A stretch of 64,000 nt of DNA from Rubripirellula reticaptiva (GCF_007860175.1 NZ_SJPX01000001.1:992001-1056000), one strand, 5' to 3'. Positions 44,940-55,188 are shown, numbered from the stretch's first letter. The notes: generated from the sequence alone by a model not told the origin. Made by a program: numbers and translations.

Positions 44940-45044
44940 TTACCGATCCCAAATCTTACTAAGTTTCGCGGCGCGCATAGCGTGTACGTACCGATGCTTC
45001 GTCACTGCTTTCTTGGTCTGACGCGATCCACGAAATCGACTCAT
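44940..45044 (-). CDS. Possible 34-aa basic micro-protein
   Basis: On the reverse strand ATG (45042-45044) opens a 34-codon frame ending in TAA at 44940. The product begins MSRFRGSRQTKKAVTKHRY and ends KLSKIWDR; it holds 6 Arg, 5 Lys and 1 Asp, i.e. about +10 charge. AAGGGA lies 6 bases upstream of the ATG. It lies 87 bp after the multiheme cytochrome gene on the same strand and could be its downstream neighbour or a separate gene. The composition suits a ribosome- or nucleic-acid-binding peptide. It is small enough to occur by chance, so I give moderate confidence. Confidence 0.45.
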   Translation of the reverse strand: MSRFRGSRQTKKAVTKHRYVHAMRAAKLSKIWDR

Positions 45045-45131
45045 TGCCTGTCCCTTTTCGGGTCGGTACACAGAGCCGTTTTTTTGTTGGCTAGGTGCTG
45101 GTATAAAATTCGGTGGCGCAACTACGAACCA

Positions 45132-47084
45132 TCAATCCAGAGTTGCTCGTAAACGCTTGGCGATTGCGCTGCAGCGGTTTGCTTCTTCTGGATCGGATTT
45201 CTGCAGAATGATCGCCAGGGTTTCATATAAATAGGGATCGGCCGCGAAGATGTGAATTGCGTGGCGCAGTGCGAGTGCCGCTTGCTCGTTCGCCCCGAGC
45301 CTGCTAAGGCTTAAACCCAGAGTCGCCCAATCGTCCTTACGCCGACGAATTGCAGTCAGTTCACTGAATACTTCGGCTGCGCTTCGATGCTGACCCGCTT
45401 TGGAAAAGAAGGTACCGGCGATCTCCATCGCATCGCCGAAAGCCTCCGTTGGCTTTGGGTTCCCATTCGGATCTAGACTCAACCGAATAGCTTCTTGAGC
45501 ACATCGCACGGCGTATTCGCGCTGTTGATTCACGGATGCTGATGAGCTTGGCGAAGACTGCAGTTGCAAATAAGTCAACATTGCCAAGGCACCAAAAACC
45601 TCTGCGTCACCGTGACCCGAGTTAGCTATATCCGCGAGTGCCTGATTTGCATTGCGAGCAAGTTCGTTCATATGCGGATTGCCTGTATTCATTCGATACA
45701 GCAAGAACAAACCAAGAGCATCCATTCGTTCCGCTACAGCCGTATTCATCGATTCCGGTGGCTCTTGAAGCGGGAGAACAATCGGAGATGTCAACAGGCT
45801 TGGTTCTTGGGTTTGTGGTTGGTGAACCGCAATTCGATGATCATTCGTCGAAGTGTGAGGAACCTTGCTGTCTCGGACCGGCATATGGCAAGTCACGCAG
45901 CGGTTCTTCGCTTGATCCATCCGAACTTCCAGTTCTAATCCGCAAGAGTCCACTTCATTTTGGTGACAGGAATTACATTGCTTGCGACGGAGTTGATGCA
46001 GGGCTTCGCCGCTGGCGTGTTGGTGCGGCGAATGGCATGTGATGCAAGTCATCTCCGATTGCTGATAGCACTTGCTTTGACCGAGTTGTGCAAAGTGACC
46101 GACGAAGCCTGTTTCGGGCGGATCTGTCGTGATCAAGTCGTAGTTGAACTTCACTTTCGCAAAGTCCTGGCCTGGGTGAAAATCCCAGTCTTGTTTCCCG
46201 GGCGCACTGATGGGTGCTAATCCTTGACGGTGGCACTGTGCACAGAGCGACTCCGCTTCGAGTCGTGAAAGCTTGGCTGGCTGAATCAATTTTGCAACGG
46301 GCGGGACAGGCGAGGACGCTTCGTTCTTGCCAGCGACCGACCGGTGGTAATCCACGTGTTGACTGCCAGCCCCGTGACATCGCTCACAGCCAATTGACAT
46401 CTCGTGGATGGTGAAGTGATGTGGATTGTTGTCCGGCTTACGTTCCACATTGCCGGCATGGCAAAACAAACACTGGTCTGTCAACGAGCGTGAAAAACTG
46501 CCGTGCATTGGTGTGTCATACCCCGGTGACATAGCGTAGGCATCAGCCTTTGCATACCAAGTCAGTGGCGCCTGCAACAAAAAATCTCCGTCAGCGACTA
46601 GGTAGCTTTTGGCAAATTTAGCGCTGCCCATTACGTACTGAATCGGAAATTCTGACAAAACGAGCGGTGGCATCGCCGAAGTCTCTTGGTCTGATTCCAG
46701 CAACTTTTCGACATGCCAAACCGAGTCACCCCGCTGGGCCACTTCGTATCTGCGGTGGCTCTTAGGATGATCAATGGTGACGTTTAATTGTTCGGCTTTC
46801 GGATCAATCTTCGTAAGCGAACGACTGTGGTGCGAATCCAGATAACTTTCGTGACGCTGTGAATGGCATTCCCTGCAGGCCAACGAACCCACCCAAGCAG
46901 GTTCGGTCTCAGTTTTGACCGCGACCAACTCACTGGTGTTGGATTCAGGACGAACTGCCTGCTCAGACGACGGTGGCGAAAGCGAGCTCTTCGATTCGGT
47001 TTGGCCAGGCGAGCAGCCAGCGAGAAAGATCAGTAACACTGAGCAAGTGGCTGACAGTCGTAAATGACGCGCCAAATTGGTCAT
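45132..47084 (-). CDS. Seven-heme c-type cytochrome lipoprotein with C-terminal TPR
   Basis: Start at ATG 47084 gives NLARHLRLSATCSVLLIFLAGC, a lipoprotein signal with perfect box LAGC; the ORF from 47189 has an unnatural leader. Seven CxxCH heme sites occur: CRECH, CLFCH, CERCH, CAQCH, CITCH, CNSCH and CVTCH. The order resembles cytochrome c-554-like proteins. Histidines for second ligands are abundant (HSRSLT, HHFTIHEM, HVDYH). The last ~170 residues are helical TPR-like repeats (EYAVRCAQEAIRLSL, QHRSAAEVFSELTAI, ANEQAALALRHAIHIF). Likely periplasmic-facing electron carrier or nitrogen/metal-oxide reductase relative; the physiological partner is not in the window. Confidence 0.9.
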   Translation of the reverse strand: MTNLARHLRLSATCSVLLIFLAGCSPGQTESKSSLSPPSSEQAVRPESNTSELVAVKTETEPAWVGSLACRECHSQRHESYLDSHHSRSLTKIDPKAEQLNVTIDHPKSHRRYEVAQRGDSVWHVEKLLESDQETSAMPPLVLSEFPIQYVMGSAKFAKSYLVADGDFLLQAPLTWYAKADAYAMSPGYDTPMHGSFSRSLTDQCLFCHAGNVERKPDNNPHHFTIHEMSIGCERCHGAGSQHVDYHRSVAGKNEASSPVPPVAKLIQPAKLSRLEAESLCAQCHRQGLAPISAPGKQDWDFHPGQDFAKVKFNYDLITTDPPETGFVGHFAQLGQSKCYQQSEMTCITCHSPHQHASGEALHQLRRKQCNSCHQNEVDSCGLELEVRMDQAKNRCVTCHMPVRDSKVPHTSTNDHRIAVHQPQTQEPSLLTSPIVLPLQEPPESMNTAVAERMDALGLFLLYRMNTGNPHMNELARNANQALADIANSGHGDAEVFGALAMLTYLQLQSSPSSSASVNQQREYAVRCAQEAIRLSLDPNGNPKPTEAFGDAMEIAGTFFSKAGQHRSAAEVFSELTAIRRRKDDWATLGLSLSRLGANEQAALALRHAIHIFAADPYLYETLAIILQKSDPEEANRCSAIAKRLRATLD

Positions 47085-47618
47085 GACAAAGCAAAATTGA
47101 TCGGGCCGCACTCGATCGTTCGGTAGTGATTGCCAATGCATAAGTTCATGTGCCTCGTTGCGCGGATTCACAGATCTTAGCATAGACATCGTACCGTCGA
47201 AGTTGACAAACGAGCACAGGCAGATCTTGCACTTCCGGAACTAGTAGCCACCTACTCTTTGCTGTTTGCTACCAACGCGGACCGCATGACAGTTTGCAAC
47301 CGTCGATGATTTCGAGCCGATTAGTCTTGCTCTTCCGGCGCCGTTTTGAACTTAGCGGAGCAAATACCGCTTGCACAACGACGTACGAAAACAATACCAA
47401 AAATCGCCCTTTTTAATGATCAAATGTTAATCTCTTGGAGGGAAGAATCTGCCCTTCGTAATTTTCGTCGGTTGCAAGCGACTCACCGAGATCGGCGTGG
47501 GAGTTGTGGCTAATATTAGATTCGGTAAACCGACGAATGTCACCGTTCAATTTGCGATACAGTCTTAGACGCTCGGAACTTCTCCTCATCTATCCATCCC
47601 ATTCGCATTGGACACCTC
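47085..47618. other. Divergent intergenic region between cytochrome and P450 genes
   Basis: This 534-bp stretch should hold both promoters. It contains one inverted repeat (TTCGTCGGTT 47464-47473, AACCGACGAA 47528-47537), described in findings. Nothing else recognised. Confidence 0.4.
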
Positions 47619-48785
47619 ATGAATCTGGAATCGTCCGATAGTGCTGATCCTTTTCGAGAAGCTCGTCAAAAAGACGGAGTCATGCGTTGCCCATTTCGGG
47701 GGGAGGAGATCACGATGATTTTGCGGCACAGCGATGTTCGATCTGCTGCCGCTGATTGGCAAACCTACAGCTCCGACGCACCATTTCGTGTGCCGATCCC
47801 CTCGGAAGAATCGGTGCGAACGATTCGCCAATTACCCATCGAGCTCGATCCGCCACGGCACGCCGTCTTTCGTGCTCTAACCGATCCATTCTTCGCCCGC
47901 CCCAAACACCCCGAAGTCATTGCAGCGGTACGTGAAATCATTCAGCGAATTGTGGCGGATCTGGCGAACGGTGAACCTTTCGAGGCCAACGCCGATCTCG
48001 CGTTGCCGCTGCAATCGCGCGCTCTGACACAGCTCTTAAATGTTCCTGAATCCGAGGCCGAGGTATGGATCGGATGGGGCATCCATGTTTTCAGATCGAC
48101 GGACGGTGACTTCAAATCCGGCAATGTCTTGGAACAGTATTTGAATGAGCGGTTTGATTTAGCGATGGAGCTTCCTGGCAACGACTTTTTCAGTGCACTG
48201 GCTCATGGCACCGTCGAAGGCCGGCCGTTGACCCGTGACGAGTGTCTCGGTTTCGCCAACTTGGCTTTCGCCGGCGGCCGCGACACCATCATCCACACTC
48301 TGACCTGCATCATTGACTACTTGGGCAAACACCCAGATTCGCTGGAATTTCTGCGAGCGGATCGTAGCCGCATCACCTTGGCGAGCGAGGAGTTCTTTCG
48401 CATCGCAATGCCACTGACACAAATCGGTCGTGTGTGTCCCCGCGGTGTCGAGGTGCATGGGTTGCGAGTCGAACCCGGTCAGCGAGTGGGACTGTGTTGG
48501 ATATCGGCGAACCACGACGAAACGGTCTTCGACGCTCCCGAAACCATCAAGCTTGATCGTCGCCCTAACCCACACGTTTCGTTCGGCTTTCGTCATCACC
48601 TCTGCCAAGGTGCGGCTCACTCTCGCTTGTTGATCCGATCGTTTTTAGAGACGCTTTGCGACCAAGTCGATACCATCGAAATTCAGAGCGCCATCCCCGC
48701 CCGAGATGTCGAAGCAAAATTCACGCGAAAGAATGGGTTTGAAAGACTGGTTACAGTCTTTCATCCAACCGCCAGCGAAACGTAG
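47619..48785 (+). CDS. Cytochrome P450
   Basis: 388 aa, soluble bacterial-type P450. The I-helix oxygen-activation motif is LAFAGGRDTII (AGGRDT), the K-helix ExxR is EEFFR, and the heme-binding loop is VSFGFRHHLCQGAAHSR with Cys329 as thiolate ligand. The loop departs from FxxGxxxCxG: Arg replaces the usual Gly. No redox partner (ferredoxin or reductase) is encoded nearby. ATG start; no strong ribosome site. Monooxygenase substrate unknown. Confidence 0.93.
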   Translation: MNLESSDSADPFREARQKDGVMRCPFRGEEITMILRHSDVRSAAADWQTYSSDAPFRVPIPSEESVRTIRQLPIELDPPRHAVFRALTDPFFARPKHPEVIAAVREIIQRIVADLANGEPFEANADLALPLQSRALTQLLNVPESEAEVWIGWGIHVFRSTDGDFKSGNVLEQYLNERFDLAMELPGNDFFSALAHGTVEGRPLTRDECLGFANLAFAGGRDTIIHTLTCIIDYLGKHPDSLEFLRADRSRITLASEEFFRIAMPLTQIGRVCPRGVEVHGLRVEPGQRVGLCWISANHDETVFDAPETIKLDRRPNPHVSFGFRHHLCQGAAHSRLLIRSFLETLCDQVDTIEIQSAIPARDVEAKFTRKNGFERLVTVFHPTASET

Positions 48786-48811
48786 ATAGAATGTTCAACC
48801 GGCGCCTGCTC

Positions 48812-49930
48812 TTATCGGTCGCGAGCCATTGGCATAATAACGTAGCCGTAGCCATCGTCGGTTGTCAGCAGAGCCGGTGCGGCCCCCGATTCGATCTCCA
48901 TGATGAAGTTCGATTCATTGTCCAACACTTTGCAAAAGTCGGCCAGATAACGGTGGTCCATTGTCAAAGTGATCGGTTCACCGTCGTAAGCGATCGGCAG
49001 TTCAATCTGTGACTCACCAATTTCAGCCGTACTGGCTTCAAGTTTCAAGGTACCGTCGGCAAACGTGAAATCGATCCCGCGACTTTCGTGATCGGTCACA
49101 ATTGCCGCTTGGCGAAGTGCGGCGAACAGTGGTCCCACAGTCATATCCAACTGGATCGCGTTTTCTCGCTTGGGCAATACTTGTCGCCAATTCGGATATC
49201 GTCCTTCGACCAAGCGAGAGTAAATCACCGCACGGCTGGTTCGCAGCAACAGGTCGTTACTGCGAGCCGCGACATCGACGGTCTCGTCCTTGTCGGACAA
49301 GGCTCGTTCCATCAACTGAATCGCTCGCGTTGGAACGATCGTGCTGGATCCGGTCGTTTGGTGACCACCGATCGATTCGCCGACGCCTTCCATGCGTGCC
49401 AGTCGGCGACCATCGGTACCCACGGCGGTGACGGTTGATTCTTCCAGTTCCAACAAGACACCGCCCAATGCGTAGCGGCTGCTTTCGGGGTCGGTGGCGA
49501 AGACGGTTCGTTTGACCATTTCGCGAAACAGACGCGTCGGCAGAACGTGATACTTTTCTTCGTCGAAACCTGCGACAGCCGGAAACTCGTCTGGGTCGTT
49601 GCCTGGCAAGCGATACTTGCTGCGACTGCCTCGAACGCGAATCCCCGAGTCATCGGTTTCCATCGAGATCGTTTCGTCATTGCTCTCACGAAGGATGGCC
49701 ATCGTTCGCTGGACGGGCAACAGAGCGGTGCCCTCGACTTCGATCTCGACGCCGTCTTCGAGCTCCAAACGAATACCGACTTCCATGTCCGTGGCCGTCA
49801 GAGTCAGCTTGCCACCAGCGGCCGTGACTTTGACGTTCTGGAGGATTTCTTTCGGTGACCGAGTCGGCGCGATGCTAGCAGCAAGCGAGAAAGCGTTGGT
49901 CAGGGATTCACGTTGGCAGGTGATCTTCAT
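48812..49930 (-). CDS. dnaN: DNA polymerase III beta subunit (sliding clamp)
   Basis: 372 aa, the normal length. The three-domain clamp is recognisable: MKITCQRESLTNAFSLAASIAPTRSPKEILQNVKV, the middle EKYHVLPTRLFREMVKRTVFATDPESSRYALGG, and the end TLTMDHRYLADFCKVLDNES...YVIMPM. Forms the ring that tethers polymerase III to DNA. It lies downstream of dnaA on the same strand but separated by 582 bp of non-coding DNA, and its stop is 26 bp from the convergent P450 gene. Confidence 0.97.
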   Translation of the reverse strand: MKITCQRESLTNAFSLAASIAPTRSPKEILQNVKVTAAGGKLTLTATDMEVGIRLELEDGVEIEVEGTALLPVQRTMAILRESNDETISMETDDSGIRVRGSRSKYRLPGNDPDEFPAVAGFDEEKYHVLPTRLFREMVKRTVFATDPESSRYALGGVLLELEESTVTAVGTDGRRLARMEGVGESIGGHQTTGSSTIVPTRAIQLMERALSDKDETVDVAARSNDLLLRTSRAVIYSRLVEGRYPNWRQVLPKRENAIQLDMTVGPLFAALRQAAIVTDHESRGIDFTFADGTLKLEASTAEIGESQIELPIAYDGEPITLTMDHRYLADFCKVLDNESNFIMEIESGAAPALLTTDDGYGYVIMPMARDR

Positions 49931-50512
49931 GGCTTATCAAGAATCTTCGTTGGACTGTTGATGACGGTGCCATGTTGTACCCCGTCCTGCCATCGAACGC
50001 ATTAGGCCGCTCGGCTTGCTGGTTTGGTTCTTGATGGGTCTGTCTAAAGATAAAGTTATTTATAATTAACGTCGTCATCGTAATACGTCGGCCAAAACTG
50101 TCGGGAACCCACTGCTGGCTGTCGTAAGTCAATATTCAGACGTTAGTTACCGACTTGGCGACTTGGTGGGTAACCTGTCAGGGATTTGTTGGGCTGTTGT
50201 TGTAAGACGACGTGAAACTCAACATCCCCCAACACAGCGACTGGAAGTCCAACACAAATGCCGATCGAAGGTCAACAGAGTTCGAACAGGGTTTGAACAA
50301 GTTATCCACCGAAAAAAAGACTCAGAAACACTGTTTTCGCAGCTGAAAATCGGGTAGCGAGCGGTCTGAACCGTAGTCGAGTTGGCATTCAATTTGTCTG
50401 GATGGGAGCGTCTCAACGTACCGGCGAAAAGGTCCGTACGTGAGTTGGCGACGAGTTCGCGCAGGAGCGAGCGTCGACGCATGCATTAGTACCAACATGG
50501 TGACGTTCGCGA
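49931..50512. other. dnaA-dnaN intergenic region, candidate origin
   Basis: 582 bp without a gene. It has an AT-rich stretch (TCTAAAGATAAAGTTATTTA and the following TAATTAAC, ~50043-50070), which could be an unwinding element or the dnaN promoter. A DnaA-box-like site TTATCCACC (50302-50310) lies 240 bp away. Together they make an origin possible, but only one weak box was found. Confidence 0.4.
50302..50310 (+). promoter_or_regulatory. DnaA-box-like site, one mismatch
   Basis: TTATCCACC differs from the consensus TTATCCACA only in the last base. It lies between dnaA and dnaN, where bacterial origins often occur. Confidence 0.4.
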
Positions 50513-51622
50513 TTAGACCGCGACGCAAAGCTTTTCGGTGACTTCATCGGCCGCCCGGCGGAGGTCCGAATCGTTCTCTAGCAGCGACTGTGTCTTGCGA
50601 ATCGCGTGCAGGACCGTGGTGTGATCGCGACCGCCGAAATGGTCGCCGATTTGATGCATGCTCTTCCCCGTCATCTGACGAGCCAATAGCATCGCCAACG
50701 AACGGGCACGGACGAGATTCTGTTTTCGCGAGCTGCTGCGCAGTTCAGACGCTTTCATTTTAAAATAGCGAGCGACCGCGTTGGTGATCGACGACAGCGA
50801 GACTTCTTTGACATTTCCGAGTCGATCGATCGCCGACTGAATGGCTTCCATCGTCGGATCGCTCTCGTGCATTCGACACCACAGCGAGACCTGTTTCAGA
50901 GCCGCTTCGAGCGAACGGGCAGGCAAATTATCGCTCAGTCCGTCGTGAAGCACTTCCAGCAGGCCAGACTCGATCTCTAAACCAAAGTGCAAAGCCAATT
51001 CGCGCAGCAACTGTAGTCGCGAGGCACCGGTTGGCAGTTCGATTGGGATCGTCAATCCGGGCAACACGCGGCTGACCAACAACGGTCGCAACCCACGGAC
51101 TTCCGAGGGCAAGCGACGACATGTCAGAATCGTCGCTAGTCCCATCGCTGTTCGTGTCTCGATTCGCATGGCCAATTCGTCCTGAGCCGCGGATTTGTCA
51201 GCGATCAGATGCAAATCATCGATGACCAGAATCGGAGCTTCGTTGATCTCGGTTCTTAGCGGTGGCAAGTCGTCTGCCGCGACCGCTTCTGCGTATTGCC
51301 TGGCAAAGTCGATTGCTGGGAAGTGAATCACTTTAACAGGTTCCCCGTCGATCGATTGATCAACCGCCTGACGAGCTGCCAAGTGCATTGCGATCGCTGT
51401 TTTTCCGGCACCGCTGGGACCGATCAGCAAGATTGGGTTGCCGAATTCAAAGACCGAGGTTTCGCTGGTCGAAACGAACGTTACCAGGCGGTTTTCTTCG
51501 CCGGCAATGAAATACGGCAGTGAACCGGAAGTGATGCGCGTATCGCGACGCCGGGCACGAACGGCGGGCCGTTCGAGCGGGAAGGACGTGACAGCGATCG
51601 TTTCTTCGACCAACGCGTTCAA
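50513..51622 (-). CDS. dnaA: Chromosomal replication initiator DnaA, short form
   Basis: 369 aa, against ~450 for most DnaA. The AAA+ domain begins almost at once: Walker A GPSGAGKT (residues 68-75) and Walker B ILVIDDLHLI (131-140). The DNA-binding signature is HFGGRDHTTVLHAIRK near residues 331-346, matching the GGRDHSTV box. The missing part is the N-terminal domain I/II that normally binds DnaB and other partners; only ~40 residues precede the AAA+ core. Starts at TTG; a second TTG lies three codons downstream. It initiates replication by binding DnaA boxes. A perfect box is 141 bp upstream. Confidence 0.93.
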   Translation of the reverse strand: MNALVEETIAVTSFPLERPAVRARRRDTRITSGSLPYFIAGEENRLVTFVSTSETSVFEFGNPILLIGPSGAGKTAIAMHLAARQAVDQSIDGEPVKVIHFPAIDFARQYAEAVAADDLPPLRTEINEAPILVIDDLHLIADKSAAQDELAMRIETRTAMGLATILTCRRLPSEVRGLRPLLVSRVLPGLTIPIELPTGASRLQLLRELALHFGLEIESGLLEVLHDGLSDNLPARSLEAALKQVSLWCRMHESDPTMEAIQSAIDRLGNVKEVSLSSITNAVARYFKMKASELRSSSRKQNLVRARSLAMLLARQMTGKSMHQIGDHFGGRDHTTVLHAIRKTQSLLENDSDLRRAADEVTEKLCVAV

Positions 51623-51719
51623 AGCAAAGCCGGTGAACGAAAAGGAACGGAAAGATTGTGTAGCAGAAAGGTCTTAGGAGGCCCTGGTAGACTGGGGCGT
51701 TTACCGAGACGACGCGGGC

Positions 51720-51725
51720 ATTGTA
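51720..51725 (-). promoter_or_regulatory. Possible -10 element of dnaA
   Basis: TACAAT on the reverse strand, ~97 bp upstream of the dnaA TTG start. No good -35 box is seen at normal spacing. Position and the nearby DnaA box would fit autoregulation; weak evidence. Confidence 0.25.
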
Positions 51726-51762
51726 AGCGATTCATCCGAAAAAGCGAGTGGAAAAACCGTAG

Positions 51763-51771
51763 TTATCCACA
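51763..51771 (+). promoter_or_regulatory. Perfect DnaA box upstream of dnaA
   Basis: TTATCCACA, the exact consensus, lies in the 154-bp gap between dnaA and the cysteine desulfurase gene, only 5 bp after the latter's stop. It is placed to control dnaA transcription or take part in the origin. Confidence 0.7.
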
Positions 51772-51776
51772 ATCAA

Positions 51777-52976
51777 TCATTGTCGTAAACGTTTGTGAGA
51801 TAACGATATACGTTCGATCGATGAGGATATTTCTTCGTTAGTGGAAAACTTGGACACTCCGAACCGCAAAGCCGAGCGAATTTCCGGTTCGGGCCGGCTC
51901 ATCGCGGTCAACACATGGCTGGGCGGGCTGCTGCCACTGCTGCAGGCTGATCCACTGCTGCAAGCAACGCCGGCCATATCCAGACTCATCAGCATCGTTT
52001 GTCGATCACTTCCGACCAATGAAAGGCACGATGTTCCCGGCAATCGCGGTTTGGTTTGACCCTGAATCACGATCTCGGGGAATGATTTACAGAGCTGGCT
52101 TTCGAGGTGGTCGCGCAGTTTTCGCATGTGGCCGGTTGATGAGTCGCATTCGTCGAAGGCTAACTTCAACGCTTCGGCCATCCCGACGAAGAGCACGACG
52201 GGCTCGGTTCCGGGGCGAGTTTCCAGTTGTTGTTCGCCGCCGAATAACATCGGTTGCACGTTTATGTCGCCAGCGATCCACAGCGCGCCGATTCCGGCAG
52301 GACCGTGAAATTTGTGAGCGGTGAACGTGACCGCCGACAATCCAAGGGCTTCGACATCAAAAGGAACCTTGCCAATCGATTGGGTCGCGTCGACGTGCAA
52401 CGGTACACCTGCGGCGCGACAGATCGATGCAATCCGATCGATCGGTTGAATCACACCGGTCTCGTTGTTGGCTGACATGATCGAAACGAGTGACGCGGTT
52501 TTGCCGCTGCCGTCGGACACGCCGGAAATCAGATCCGCCAGTTGGTCGACGCGAACTTCACCGTCCTGGTTAACGTCGAGCCAGCGAATCGGGCGACCGT
52601 TTCCGGGGAAAGCCTGGTGCCGGCGCTGGCTCGCTTGGGCCGCGGCCAGCACGCTTGAGTGTTCGATGCGGCTGATGACGATCGGACCGGGTGCCGGATC
52701 GCCGGCGCTAGCCGCCAGTCCAATACCGCTCAGAGCCAAATTGTTGGCCTCTGTTCCGCCGCTGGTCATGATCAATCGCGGTCCGCCGGGTTGGTCCAAC
52801 CGCGTACCGATGGCACGCCCGATGATCTCCATGGCGTTTTCGATTTTTGCTCGCCCGCGACGACCGAGCGCGTGCAGCGACGACGGATTGCTAGGGCCGG
52901 ACGACCACTCGCGAGCCATCACATCGGCGACGCGCGGATCGACCGCCGTGGTGGCGTTGTTGTCCAAGTAGATCAT
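51777..52976 (-). CDS. Cysteine desulfurase, NifS/IscS family
   Basis: Start chosen at ATG 52976 (MIYLDNNATTAVDPRV), the usual N-terminus; a GTG four codons earlier would give a 4-bp overlap with the upstream gene. PLP-binding lysine is in TAHKFHGP (Lys222), the substrate region is SGGTEANNLAL and SANNETGVIQP, and the catalytic cysteine is in GSACSSGS (Cys345). Releases sulfur from cysteine for Fe-S clusters or thiolated tRNA. 399 aa, normal. No isc/suf scaffold genes sit beside it. Last gene before the dnaA upstream region. Confidence 0.93.
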   Translation of the reverse strand: MIYLDNNATTAVDPRVADVMAREWSSGPSNPSSLHALGRRGRAKIENAMEIIGRAIGTRLDQPGGPRLIMTSGGTEANNLALSGIGLAASAGDPAPGPIVISRIEHSSVLAAAQASQRRHQAFPGNGRPIRWLDVNQDGEVRVDQLADLISGVSDGSGKTASLVSIMSANNETGVIQPIDRIASICRAAGVPLHVDATQSIGKVPFDVEALGLSAVTFTAHKFHGPAGIGALWIAGDINVQPMLFGGEQQLETRPGTEPVVLFVGMAEALKLAFDECDSSTGHMRKLRDHLESQLCKSFPEIVIQGQTKPRLPGTSCLSLVGSDRQTMLMSLDMAGVACSSGSACSSGSSPPSHVLTAMSRPEPEIRSALRFGVSKFSTNEEISSSIERISLSHKRLRQ

Positions 52977-52984
52977 CGAAGCGA

Positions 52985-53737
52985 TCACAGATTTGGGGCG
53001 TTGGGATAGTCAGCGGTCGCTTCTTGACGGACCCGGTCGGCCAGTTCGTTGCGGCCGGCCTCGCGAAGGTCGATGATCAGGCTGGCGTATTGTTCGGGCA
53101 GATACTGATCGATGGCGGCTTGTAGATCGGCGGGTGATTGGTTCGTCGCCGACAGACGCTGGGCGATTTCCATCAAACGAGGAATCAAAACGTACAGCTC
53201 GCGTTCAGCCAACCGCTGAACTACCGGCCACAGGACTTTGGCCATTTTCGGATGGTCGGTACTCCATTTTTCCCAGTACGCGTCAACACCAACAGATAAT
53301 TCGAGTTGATCGGTCAACAATTGTGCGTCCAAGGGAGTCGCACCCGTCAATCCGCGGGATATTTGGACTAAGTGCCACACATCGGGGGGCCCAGTCATCA
53401 CGGGGATCAAGTTTTTTTGCCGTAAGTAGGTCGCCGCTTTGGTGGTCGAACTGGAACGAGAGATTGGCGTGATTTGCAGGTGAACGAGTGGGATTTCGTA
53501 AAAACGGAAGTCTCGTTTTTGAAAGTGCGTTGGCGAAAACTCACTTCCGCTAACAAACCCTTGAGTACGGATGATTAAAAAACCGACGATTGCCAACATC
53601 AAACCAGCGGCAATTGATACCCAAATTCGTGCCGTTTTGTTGTCCTTGCGGCGGCTAGCAGCCGACCCGCCATTGCCGGGCGGTTGGTTCGCCTTGACCG
53701 CAGTCAAGGATTTCGGATGAGAAACCGAGGTGGACAT
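52985..53737 (-). CDS. Single-pass membrane protein of unknown function
   Basis: Start at ATG 53737 (MSTSVSHPKSL); the longer TTG reading to 53794 is less likely. About 35 hydrophilic residues precede one transmembrane helix (IWVSIAAGLMLAIVGFLIIR), then ~195 soluble, presumably extracytoplasmic residues with helical C-terminus (QSPADLQAAIDQYLPEQYASLIIDLREAGRNELADRVRQE). I do not recognise the family. It ends 8 bp before the cysteine desulfurase start, so the two are probably one transcript. Confidence 0.75.
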   Translation of the reverse strand: MSTSVSHPKSLTAVKANQPPGNGGSAASRRKDNKTARIWVSIAAGLMLAIVGFLIIRTQGFVSGSEFSPTHFQKRDFRFYEIPLVHLQITPISRSSSTTKAATYLRQKNLIPVMTGPPDVWHLVQISRGLTGATPLDAQLLTDQLELSVGVDAYWEKWSTDHPKMAKVLWPVVQRLAERELYVLIPRLMEIAQRLSATNQSPADLQAAIDQYLPEQYASLIIDLREAGRNELADRVRQEATADYPNAPNL

Positions 53738-53812
53738 GAACGGCTGCTTGCGAGATGTTGCGCGAACGAAGTAAGTGAAGTCAGTATTGGACAAGTCATT
53801 CTAGTTTAAGCC

Positions 53813-55072
<1,260 letters not shown>

Positions 55073-55188
55073 GTCGTCGATGCGTCCATCGCAACCATTG
55101 GTCAGGACTTGTTTTTGATCAATGGATTCATCGAATCGTCTTGCCACAAGGGGAAAGCGAAATAGCCCAGGTAGCGTCCTAGCTCTCG

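Noticed and set aside
44852-45131. tRNA or structured RNA in the gap after the patatin gene
   Set aside because: No cloverleaf or CCA-end pattern was found; the gap is better explained by the 34-aa ORF.
55073-55188. Possible terminator between scpB and hemA
   Set aside because: An 8-bp stem with wobble and a 13-nt loop (CATTGGTC...GATCAATG) is too weak to claim.
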